Below, in pieces: positions 1 to 5,765 of a stretch of 21,234 nt of DNA. The notes below the pieces were generated by a model, which was not told the DNA's origin, did no database searches, and saw nothing but the letters and a program-made list of their open reading frames with translations. Both the position numbers and the translations under genes were made by a program. Each line of letters begins with the position of its first letter. Positions within the stretch are counted from its first letter, which is position 1. Origin of the DNA: JBBSUX01 sp038234045 (GTDB lineage: Bacteria > Pseudomonadota > Gammaproteobacteria > Burkholderiales > Burkholderiaceae_C); contig JBBSUX010000021.1 in the NCBI GenBank assembly GCA_038234045.1, positions 1 to 21,234 on the forward strand, written 5' to 3'.

Positions 1-1559
1 AGCGGTTTGCCGAGACCCTGGATTCGGGGATGAAGATCTTCGACGAACTGGCCTCGCGATCGGGCACGTTGATCGCTGGTGCGGATGCCTTCCGCCTGTA
101 CGACACGTACGGCTTTCCGGTGGATCTGACGGCCGACATCGCCCGCGAGCGAGGAATGTCGGTGGACATGGCGGGATTCGAGGCGGCCATGAAGCATCAG
201 CGGGACACCGCACGCGCCGCGGGCAAGTTCGCTTCCGCGGGGGGGCTTCCTGCCGAACTGGTGTCGCGCCTGAGTGCCACGGGGTTCGTCGGCTACGACT
301 CCCTGGACGCCGGCGGACTTGAGGTGGTTGCCCTGCTCAAAGATGGTCGGCCGGTAGATAGTCTGGACGCGGGCGACGAGGCGGTCGTACTGCTGGACAG
401 CACTCCGTTTTACGCCGAGTCGGGCGGCCAGGTGGGTGACACCGGCATGCTGGTAGAGGAGGGGGTTGCCTTCGAGGTGGTGGACACGGTGAAGTACGCG
501 GGCCAGTTTCATGGCCACATGGGCAAGTTGCGCGAAGGCTCGCTCAAGCTGGGCGACAGGATTCTCGGGTCGGTCGATCCCTCGCGTCGCGCGGCCACCA
601 TCCTCAATCACTCGGCCACGCACCTGCTGCACGCGGCACTGCGGGCGCTGCTGGGCACCCACGTACAGCAGAAAGGCTCGCTTGTGGCGCCGGACAAGCT
701 GCGCTTCGATTTCAGCCATTTCCAGCCGGTCACACCGGCCGAGCAGGCGGAGATCGAGCGGAGGGTCAATGCCGAGATTCGCGCCAACCACCAGGCTGAG
801 ATCCATGACATGGCGATGCAGGAAGCGCTGGACTTCGGAGCCATGGCGCTTTTCGGCGAAAAATATGGTGAGAACGTCAGAGTGCTGCGGATGGGCGGGT
901 ATTCCACCGAGCTTTGCGGCGGCACGCATGTGTCACGCACAGGCGACATCGGTCTGTTCAGGATCGTCAGCGAGACGGGGGTGTCGTCCGGAGTGCGCCG
1001 CATGGAAGCAGTAACGGGTCAGGGGGCGCTGGACATGGTGGCGCGCGAGCGCCAGCGATTGGACGAAGCAGCCGCAATCGTGGGTGGTAGCTCCAACGAG
1101 CTGATCGAAAAGCTCAGGGGGTTGCTGGATCGCCAGAAGAAGCTGGAGCGTGAACTCGAATCGCTGAAGTCGCGAGACGCTTCCGGTGCTACCGCCAACC
1201 TGGCCGAGGCCGCAGTGGACGTGGATGGGATCAAGGTGTTGGCGGCCAGGGTGGAGGGTCTCGACGCCAAGGCGCTGCGCGAGGCGGTGGACCGCCTGAA
1301 GCAGCAGCTGGGTGATGCGGTGATCGTTTTGGCGGGTGCTTTCCAGGGCAAGGCAGCGCTCGTTGCCGGAGTCAGCGGGGATGCCAGTGGTCGCATCAAG
1401 GCCGGCGAACTGCTGGCCCATATCGCCAGCCAGATTGGCGGCAAGGGTGGGGGTCGGCCCGATATGGCCCAAGGCGGGGGTGACGATGGCCCGGCATTGC
1501 TGGCAGCGCTGGCCGGTGCCAAAGACTGGGTTTCAGAGAGAATGCAAGCTGTACGATAG
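1..1559 (+). CDS. alaS: Alanyl-tRNA synthetase, C-terminal 518 residues (5' truncated by window edge)
   Basis: AlaRS charges tRNA-Ala in the cytoplasm and removes mischarged Ser or Gly. The reading frame is open from base 3, before the first ATG at 30, so the gene enters from outside the window. The aminoacylation core (roughly the first 350 of about 875 residues) is missing. Visible are the hallmark YDTYGFPVDLT, the editing-site HSATH (His codon at 609) and the CGGTH zinc/editing motif near 917-931. After these come a heptad-like linker (KLRGLLDRQKKLERELESLK) and the C-Ala domain with GGKGGGRPDMAQGGG. The stop is TAG at 1557-1559. csrA follows 140 bp later on the same strand, the usual gammaproteobacterial order. 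Confidence 0.97.
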   Translation, partial: RFAETLDSGMKIFDELASRSGTLIAGADAFRLYDTYGFPVDLTADIARERGMSVDMAGFEAAMKHQRDTARAAGKFASAGGLPAELVSRLSATGFVGYDSLDAGGLEVVALLKDGRPVDSLDAGDEAVVLLDSTPFYAESGGQVGDTGMLVEEGVAFEVVDTVKYAGQFHGHMGKLREGSLKLGDRILGSVDPSRRAATILNHSATHLLHAALRALLGTHVQQKGSLVAPDKLRFDFSHFQPVTPAEQAEIERRVNAEIRANHQAEIHDMAMQEALDFGAMALFGEKYGENVRVLRMGGYSTELCGGTHVSRTGDIGLFRIVSETGVSSGVRRMEAVTGQGALDMVARERQRLDEAAAIVGGSSNELIEKLRGLLDRQKKLERELESLKSRDASGATANLAEAAVDVDGIKVLAARVEGLDAKALREAVDRLKQQLGDAVIVLAGAFQGKAALVAGVSGDASGRIKAGELLAHIASQIGGKGGGRPDMAQGGGDDGPALLAALAGAKDWVSERMQAVR

Positions 1560-1624
1560 TCCAGATGCTGATCATTGCTAGCGGAGAGGCCCGGCCGTTA
1601 CCATGCCTCACGTAGGTGAACAAA

Positions 1625-1633
1625 GCTGGAAGC
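1625..1633 (+). promoter_or_regulatory. Candidate CsrA-binding hairpin in the csrA leader (GGA in loop)
   Basis: GCT-GGA-AGC presents GGA in the loop of a small hairpin. The stem can extend to flanking AAA/TTT across one bulged G. A second GGA lies in the csrA ribosome site at 1690-1692. CsrA binds GGA in hairpin loops and in E. coli represses its own translation by this means. That it does so here is inference. The stem is short and could be chance. Confidence 0.25.
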
Positions 1634-1687
1634 GTTTTCGGGATCACACATGCGAACGCGCCCGCCGGCCGGTACCCTTGGCCGCAT

Positions 1688-1693
1688 AAGGAG
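1688..1693 (+). promoter_or_regulatory. csrA ribosome binding site
   Basis: AAGGAG lies 6 nt before the ATG at 1700. This fixes the start and rejects the longer in-frame GTG at 1616, which would add 28 residues foreign to the CsrA family. Confidence 0.85.
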
Positions 1694-1699
1694 ATACCC

Positions 1700-1912
1700 A
1701 TGTTGATTTTGACTCGCCGAGTCGGCGAAACCCTGATGATCGGAGATGCTGTCACCGTCACGGTGCTAGGCGTCAAGGGAAACCAGGTGCGCATCGGCAT
1801 CAACGCACCGAAAGACGTTTCCGTGCATCGCGAAGAGATTTACCAGCGGATCCAGCGTGGCGAAGAGCCCGGCGCTCCGGCAGAGCCTGCTCAGATCGAC
1901 CCGTCCGCCTGA
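1700..1912 (+). CDS. csrA: Carbon storage regulator CsrA (RsmA)
   Basis: This is a 70-aa homodimeric RNA-binding protein that controls translation and stability of mRNAs by binding GGA motifs. In relatives it governs virulence, biofilm, motility and secondary metabolism. The N-terminus MLILTRRVGETLMIGD, the core VKGNQVRIGI and APKDVSVHREEIY are diagnostic of the family. The tail after the final helix (EEPGAPAEPAQIDPSA) is Pro/Ala-rich, as usual for the variable end. The start is set by the AAGGAG at 1688-1693. It lies between alaS and the tRNA-Ser gene. Confidence 0.97.
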   Translation: MLILTRRVGETLMIGDAVTVTVLGVKGNQVRIGINAPKDVSVHREEIYQRIQRGEEPGAPAEPAQIDPSA

Positions 1913-1926
1913 CCCCCACAATTCGT

Positions 1927-1955
1927 TTGCCCGGTTCGCTGTCAGCGGCTATCCT
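1927..1955 (+). promoter_or_regulatory. Sigma-70 promoter for the tRNA-Ser gene
   Basis: TTGCCC (1927-1932) is followed by a 17-nt spacer and TATCCT (1950-1955). A G-rich stretch (AGGGGG) follows where a stringently controlled stable-RNA promoter would have its discriminator. Transcription would start near 1962, about 43 nt before the mature tRNA end. Confidence 0.6.
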
Positions 1956-2004
1956 AGGGGGCTGGCGAGCTAACGTGCGCCGGGACGTTCAAAGCACAAG
2001 ATCC

Positions 2005-2097
2005 GGAGAGTTGCCCGAGCGGCTGAAGGGGCTCCCCTGCTAAGGGAGTATAGGGTCAAAAGCCTTATCGAGGGTTCGAATCCCTCACTCTCCGCCA
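2005..2097 (+). tRNA. tRNA-Ser, anticodon GCT
   Basis: The acceptor stem GGAGAGT pairs with ACTCTCC at 2087-2093, followed by G and an encoded CCA (2095-2097). The anticodon stem CTCCC (2032-2036) pairs with GGGAG (2044-2048) around the loop CTGCTAA, with GCT at 2039-2041. A long variable arm and a TTCGAA T-loop make it class II. The length of 93 nt fits tRNA-Ser. It reads AGC/AGU codons. Its position after csrA matches serV in E. coli. Confidence 0.97.
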
Positions 2098-2105
2098 CTA
2101 CCCGA

Positions 2106-2134
2106 AGGCCCTGATCACAAGTCAGGGCTTTCTT
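2106..2134 (+). terminator. Rho-independent terminator after tRNA-Ser
   Basis: GCCCTGA (2108-2114) pairs with TCAGGGC (2122-2128) across a 7-nt loop, and is followed by TTTCTTGTT. A flanking A-rich to T-rich pairing extends the stem. Confidence 0.7.
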
Positions 2135-2157
2135 GTTCCAGCAATGTCGATTGCAGC

Positions 2158-2204
2158 TTGGCTTCACGCGAAAGTTGACGCGCATAATTGTGTTCTGGCA
2201 TCAT
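2158..2204 (+). promoter_or_regulatory. Promoter region for tRNA-Arg
   Basis: Two overlapping sigma-70 readings are possible. One is TTGACG (2175-2180), 18 nt, CATCAT (2199-2204), starting a few bases before the tRNA. The other is TTGGCT (2158-2163), 19 nt, CATAAT (2183-2188). The first has the better -35, the second the better -10. A promoter is expected because a terminator precedes this segment. Confidence 0.45.
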
Positions 2205-2217
2205 TTCGCTCTTGAGC

Positions 2218-2294
2218 GCGCCCGTAGCTCAGTTGGATAGAGTACCTGGCTACGAACCAGGCGGTCGGGAGTTCGAATCTCTCCGGGCGCACCA
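2218..2294 (+). tRNA. tRNA-Arg, anticodon ACG
   Basis: The acceptor GCGCCCG (2218-2224) pairs with CGGGCGC (2284-2290), followed by A and an encoded CCA. The D-arm has AGCTCAGTTGGATAGAG. The anticodon stem CCTGG/CCAGG encloses CTACGAA with ACG at 2252-2254; its A34 would be edited to inosine to read CGU/CGC/CGA. The T-arm has GTTCGAATC. The 77-nt length is standard. It is the last gene of the conserved block before the accessory region. Confidence 0.97.
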
Positions 2295-2310
2295 ATAAGT
2301 TCATACAAGC

Positions 2311-2346
2311 AAAAGCCAGCTCGCGCAAGCCTGCTGGTTTTTTGTT
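2311..2346 (+). terminator. Rho-independent terminator after tRNA-Arg
   Basis: The arm AAAAGCCAGC (2311-2320) is complementary to GCTGGTTTTTT (2333-2343), with one G-T pair and a 12-nt loop. The T-run ends near 2343. It closes the tRNA unit. The next 190 bp, up to the phosphopantetheinyl transferase, hold no gene or convincing promoter that I can see. Confidence 0.65.
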
Positions 2347-2537
2347 GAGCGAATGCATGGTATTCATTCTTCAATCCAGGTGGGTATCGACTCGGCCCAA
2401 AAAACCTGAGACCAGGTGATCTTCAAGAATTGGTCGCCAGGACCGATGACTAGTCCCTTGGCAACTCTGTTGTCCTGCCATGAGCTTGCGCGACGTTAGC
2501 CGTAGCATCAACGCCCTTTCCAAGTATTGGTCTCCCC

Positions 2538-3263
2538 TTGAAATTCGACGAAGCCTTTGCGGCATCGCTGCCTTCGCCCGAATGGGGACACGATGCGCGC
2601 CGCAGTGCCTGGGCGCTGATTGTCGACGTTGGTCAGTGGGCACCTTACCTGGCCGAGGCGAGGCAGTTGCTGGATCAGCGCGAGCTCGCGCGCGTGCGTC
2701 GGATGCGCCGGGATGGCGATGCTCTGGTGCTGACCCTCAGCTATGCACTGCACCGGCTTTTGTTGGGGCACTTCCTGCGCACGCACCCAGCTGTGGTTGA
2801 TGTCTATCGAGATCACCTCGGCTGCCCTCGAGTGGCCGGTGGGGCCTATGGCACAAGCCTCAGTCATTCCGGCCAGTGGATTGCCATGGCCGTTCTGGAG
2901 AGGGGCTCGGTTGGGATAGACATAGAGCCGCGGGAGCGATGCGCGCAGGTGGCGGAGTTGGTTGAGTCGATTTGCCATCCTGACGAAGCCGCAGCGCTCT
3001 CTCGCAGGTCCGCTGCGGAGCGTGCGTGCGCACTTCTGAAGCTTTGGGTGCGCAAAGAGGCGCTGCTGAAGGCGCTTGGAGTCGGCCTGACGCGGGACGA
3101 CATGGCTTCATTCGCAGCTCCGGCCGGCAGCGACCTGTTCATTGACCGGAGTGGCGAGCGTCTGGTCTTGACCATGCTTGACCAGAGCGCGGCCTGGCTG
3201 GCAGCTGTGGCCTGCGCCCCGGGGGTGCCGGTGCAGTCCTTCCTTTTGCCCGCGGCTCCATAG
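2538..3263 (+). CDS. 4'-phosphopantetheinyl transferase, Sfp type
   Basis: This 241-aa enzyme transfers the phosphopantetheine arm of CoA onto the conserved serine of carrier domains. The family signature is present: SLSHSG, then VGIDIEP (residues 125-131, Mg-binding D128 and E130) and LWVRKEALLKALG (W170, K173, E174). Sfp-type length and broad carrier use fit activation of the four T domains encoded downstream. The start is a TTG at 2538. No ATG or GTG lies between it and the in-frame stop at 2481, and no clear Shine-Dalgarno is visible, so translation may be weak or the true start lies further in. Nothing in the sequence excludes a housekeeping role. Confidence 0.88.
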   Translation: MKFDEAFAASLPSPEWGHDARRSAWALIVDVGQWAPYLAEARQLLDQRELARVRRMRRDGDALVLTLSYALHRLLLGHFLRTHPAVVDVYRDHLGCPRVAGGAYGTSLSHSGQWIAMAVLERGSVGIDIEPRERCAQVAELVESICHPDEAAALSRRSAAERACALLKLWVRKEALLKALGVGLTRDDMASFAAPAGSDLFIDRSGERLVLTMLDQSAAWLAAVACAPGVPVQSFLLPAAP

Positions 3264-3350
3264 GTCCGGTGGGCGCGTCGTTGCGACGTGTTACGCGGCA
3301 CCTGTCCTGTTGCTGCCTTTGGCCGCGTTATTCAAAGGCAAGGGGAGTCA

Positions 3351-3443
3351 ATGAAGGTCGGTCTCGCCTGGATTACGCCAGCCTGCGAGCGGGCGGTGTC
3401 CGCTTGTGCCGTCGCGGCAGCCAAAAGGAGTCTATTCAAATGA
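3351..3443 (+). CDS. Possible 30-aa leader ORF A upstream of the sugar transferase
   Basis: ATG at 3351 follows AGGGGAG (3341-3347, short 3-nt spacing) and opens 30 codons beginning MKVGLAWITP and ending RSLFK. Its TGA (3441-3443) overlaps the ATG of leader ORF B at 3440 as ATGA. I recognise no family. It may be a regulatory leader peptide that couples translation into the next ORF, or a chance ORF. The chained overlaps argue for the former. Confidence 0.35.
   Translation: MKVGLAWITPACERAVSACAVAAAKRSLFK
3423..3430 (+). promoter_or_regulatory. Strong ribosome binding site for leader ORF B
   Basis: AAAAGGAG lies 9 nt before the ATG at 3440. It is the best Shine-Dalgarno between 3264 and 3538. 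The sugar transferase ATG has none of its own. Confidence 0.5.
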
Positions 3444-3541
3444 TTGAACCGATGATGGGCGCCCGCGGGGCGTTCAAGGGCGAAGCCACGCTGTCGACGG
3501 CTTGGCAACTTGCGCCACGACCTCACTGGTCATGGTCATGA
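3440..3541 (+). CDS. Possible 33-aa leader ORF B, stop overlapping the sugar transferase start
   Basis: The ORF has 33 codons beginning MIEPMMGARGAFKG and ending in a Trp-rich tail (HWSWS). It has the AAAAGGAG ribosome site. Its TGA (3539-3541) forms ATGA with the ATG at 3538, a classic translational-coupling layout. No homologous family is recognised. Ribosomes finishing this ORF would restart on the transferase, which otherwise lacks a ribosome site. Confidence 0.42.
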   Translation: MIEPMMGARGAFKGEATLSTAWQLAPRPHWSWS

Positions 3542-4932
3542 AGTCAGTACCGGCAAGCCGCAAGGATCGCGCGATCCGCCTGGTTTGGCTGCTCGAACTG
3601 ATTTCGGTGTCGCTTTCGGTCCTGCTGGCAGCGTGGATCAGATTCATAAATGATCCGGCCACACATGGCGCTTTTGCGGAGCATGGATTGGCCCGCGCGT
3701 TCCTGGTAGGGGTTTTCATCACCGGCGCGATGGCTGCCTTCGGGCTGTACCAGATGCATGTGCGCCACAACAGGATGGATTTCATCCTACGCCTTGTGCT
3801 CTCGTTCTCACTTGGCGGCGTCGCCCTGCTGGTCCTTTATTACCTTGTGCCACAGACTTACATCGGTCGGGGAGTCATGGCGCTGGCGCTCGTAATCGGG
3901 CTTGTTCTGGTGGCCTCCGAACGCCTGATCCTTCTGCACGTGTTTCGCACCGACGTACTGCGGCAGCGCATCTTGGTGATCGGCGCTGGCGAGAGCGCCG
4001 AGCTGATCAATACCAGCATGCGTCGGAACGCTGACCGCCGGTCATTTGTGGTGGTCGGGTTTGTTCCCGTACCCGGGCGACAGGTCCTGGTTAGGGACGA
4101 GATGTGCGTCGAAGCAGACAAGGGCCTGGTGGAGCTGGTCGAGCGCCTGGAAATCGACGAGATCGTGATTGCCCCCGACGACAGACGAGGCGTCCTGCCG
4201 ATGGAGGAAATGCTGGCGTGCGTGCAGCGCGGCATATCGGTGATCGACCTCTCCACTTTTTTCGAGCGCGAAGCCGGCATGGTCCAGCTCAAAGTGGTCG
4301 ACCCCTCCTGGCTGGTGTTCTCTAACGGTTTCGACTATTCCACGCCGCGAAGGTTGAGCAAACGCTTCTTCGATCTGGTAGCGGCCTCCATCCTGCTGAT
4401 GCTTGCTTGGCCAATCATGTTGCTGGTCGCGCTACTCGTTTGGCTGGAAGATGGCGCGCCTGTCCTCTATCGCCAAGTGCGCGTGGGCGAACGCGGAACG
4501 CATTTTGAGCTGGTGAAGTTCCGCAGCATGCGCCAGGACGCGGAGAAGGACGGAGTCGCGAGGTGGGCGCAGAAGGATGATGATCGCAGCACCCGCGTTG
4601 GCCGCTTCATCCGGCTGACCCGGCTGGACGAACTGCCACAGCTATTCTCGGTCCTGGCCGGAAACATGAGCTTCGTTGGACCGCGCCCCGAGCGTCCGCA
4701 CTTCGTGAGCCTGCTGAATGACGAGATCCGGTATTACAGCGTCCGTCACTGTGTCAAGCCAGGGCTCACAGGTTGGGCGCAACTGCGCTATCCGTACGGC
4801 GCGTCGGTACGGGATGCGGAAGAAAAGCTGAAGTTCGACTTGTTCTACGTCAAAAATCACGGACTGGTGTTCGACCTGATGATCATGCTGCAGACGGTAG
4901 AAGTCGTCATGTTCGGACGAGGGGCGCGCTGA
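3538..4932 (+). CDS. Polyprenyl-phosphate sugar-1-phosphate transferase, PEP-CTERM/exosortase-system type (EpsB-like)
   Basis: This 464-aa inner-membrane protein is predicted to transfer a sugar-1-phosphate from a nucleotide sugar to undecaprenyl phosphate, the first step of exopolysaccharide repeat assembly. Four N-terminal membrane helices (about 15-34, 53-71, 83-104, 110-134) are followed by a cytoplasmic nucleotide-binding-like segment (ILVIGAGESAELI). A further hydrophobic helix (about 277-302) leads into the catalytic bacterial sugar transferase domain, with FRSMR, DELPQLFSVL, MSFVGPRPERPHFV and KPGLTGWAQLRYPYGAS. The ending FGRGAR and the YYSVRH segment are, as I recall, typical of the group found beside exosortase genes (TIGR03013). 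Alternative starts are ATG 3532 and TTG 3502. 3538 is preferred because it overlaps leader ORF B. It converges with the J-domain gene, 3 bp apart. Confidence 0.9.
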   Translation: MKSVPASRKDRAIRLVWLLELISVSLSVLLAAWIRFINDPATHGAFAEHGLARAFLVGVFITGAMAAFGLYQMHVRHNRMDFILRLVLSFSLGGVALLVLYYLVPQTYIGRGVMALALVIGLVLVASERLILLHVFRTDVLRQRILVIGAGESAELINTSMRRNADRRSFVVVGFVPVPGRQVLVRDEMCVEADKGLVELVERLEIDEIVIAPDDRRGVLPMEEMLACVQRGISVIDLSTFFEREAGMVQLKVVDPSWLVFSNGFDYSTPRRLSKRFFDLVAASILLMLAWPIMLLVALLVWLEDGAPVLYRQVRVGERGTHFELVKFRSMRQDAEKDGVARWAQKDDDRSTRVGRFIRLTRLDELPQLFSVLAGNMSFVGPRPERPHFVSLLNDEIRYYSVRHCVKPGLTGWAQLRYPYGASVRDAEEKLKFDLFYVKNHGLVFDLMIMLQTVEVVMFGRGAR

Positions 4933-4935
4933 AGG

Positions 4936-5622
4936 CTATTCGACCGGGCGACCTACTGCTGACGGCGCCTCGCTCGTCAGTGTCTTCAGGGGCCTCAGTG
5001 GCGAACTGTACCAATTGGACAACCGGCCCCTCTTGAAGCGCAGCCAAGAGGGGCCGTAGTCCCAATGGTCGCCACGCACGCGAATCGGAGCGCCTTGGAT
5101 CGCGCGAACCAGGTCCGGAGCCATGCCGACTTCCAGTGCCAACGGCAGTTCGGCTCCAAGGTCCAGCGTCACGGTGTTTGGCGATCGCCTGAGTTGGCCG
5201 GCGTCGGTCAAGGCGGGCTCAAACAGATTTCCGAGCCCAAATAAGAGAAGTATCAGGATGCCCGCGAAAACCAGGCTGCGGTACTTCCCCACTGGCTCGG
5301 CAGCCACGCTTGAGAGTAAGGGCGTGTCGACTTCGGGCAAAGCGCCGGACGGGTCCCTGGTAACCGGCGTGGTGGCCCCGAGTCGCTCCAGACTGATCCG
5401 CGCACCGGGCAGTCGTCCGTGCTGCCGATGGAAGCGAAGTGCCGTGTTATAGATCCAGTTGAGCTCCGATAGCGGCAGAAAAGTTCCATTGACCGATTCC
5501 GTGCTTGCACGATCGGGATGCGACTCGGAAATTCGGCGTCGGTAAGCCTGCTTCAGCTGATCCAAGCTGCAGTCGGGGGTCAGGTCGAGCTGGGCGTAAA
5601 GCTGGGAGAAGTCGGGTTTCAT
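4936..5622 (-). CDS. Membrane-anchored J-domain (DnaJ-like) protein
   Basis: This 228-aa protein has an N-terminal J domain (about residues 6-68) with the HPD motif at 35-37 that stimulates Hsp70 ATPase. A linker follows, then one membrane helix (about 117-134, SLVFAGILILLLFGLGNLF). The C-terminal domain of about 90 residues is unrecognised (RAIQGAPIRVRGDHWDYGPSW). The start at 5622 is chosen over 5658 because GGAGG precedes it by a good spacing on the minus strand and the J domain begins at once. It is the only minus-strand gene here. It sits between the transferase and the megasynthase, so a role in either pathway is unproven; it may be an older resident gene. The coding sequence contains the inverted repeat at 5024-5056. 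Confidence 0.82.
   Translation of the reverse strand: MKPDFSQLYAQLDLTPDCSLDQLKQAYRRRISESHPDRASTESVNGTFLPLSELNWIYNTALRFHRQHGRLPGARISLERLGATTPVTRDPSGALPEVDTPLLSSVAAEPVGKYRSLVFAGILILLLFGLGNLFEPALTDAGQLRRSPNTVTLDLGAELPLALEVGMAPDLVRAIQGAPIRVRGDHWDYGPSWLRFKRGRLSNWYSSPLRPLKTLTSEAPSAVGRPVE
5024..5056. repeat. Perfect 12-bp inverted repeat inside the J-domain gene
   Basis: CGGCCCCTCTTG (5024-5035) and CAAGAGGGGCCG (5045-5056) are exact reverse complements around a 9-nt loop. No T-run follows on either strand, so it is not a standard terminator. It lies about 90 bp past the sugar transferase stop and inside J-protein codons (GPSW to KRGR). Confidence 0.75.
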
Positions 5623-5751
5623 GGGCCTCCATCCTGATCGCACCATCTTAGCGTCCAAGATTGCGTCGCACAGCCGTCGGCAAGCATGGCCGCGATTTTG
5701 TGCTGAGCGCGTTGAACCTGAGTGGGCGATACGCGATTCGTGAACGGTGTG

Positions 5752-5760
5752 CGGGAAGGG
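5752..5760 (+). promoter_or_regulatory. Ribosome binding site of the first megasynthase gene
   Basis: The purine-rich GGGAAGGGGG stretch just before the ATG at 5766 favours this start over the TTG at 5661, which lacks such a site. The longer form would add 35 residues that do not look like a condensation domain. I see no convincing sigma-70 promoter in the divergent gap 5623-5765. Confidence 0.6.
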
Positions 5761-5765
5761 GGCGG

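Noticed and set aside
1970..2367. Two minus-strand ORFs overlapping the tRNA genes
   Set aside because: They run through tRNA sequence; the SEGFEPSIRLL- and RPERFELPTAWFVAR-type peptides are well-known false translations of tRNA genes.
2480..2800. Plus-strand ORF of 106 codons overlapping the phosphopantetheinyl transferase
   Set aside because: Most of it is out of frame within the transferase, which has the family motifs. Its product is low-complexity Arg/Ala/Cys-rich.
3274..3290. Hairpin CGTCG-TTG-CGACG after the phosphopantetheinyl transferase
   Set aside because: It has a short stem and no T-rich tail; could be chance.
3301..3439. Possible riboswitch before the sugar transferase, considered because c-di-GMP switches often precede polysaccharide genes
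   Set aside because: I could not align the c-di-GMP-I core elements with convincing pairing. The small coupled ORFs explain the segment better.
4959..4980. Inverted repeat CTGACG/CGTCAG just after the sugar transferase
   Set aside because: It has only 6 bp, a 10-nt loop and no T-run; too weak to call a terminator.
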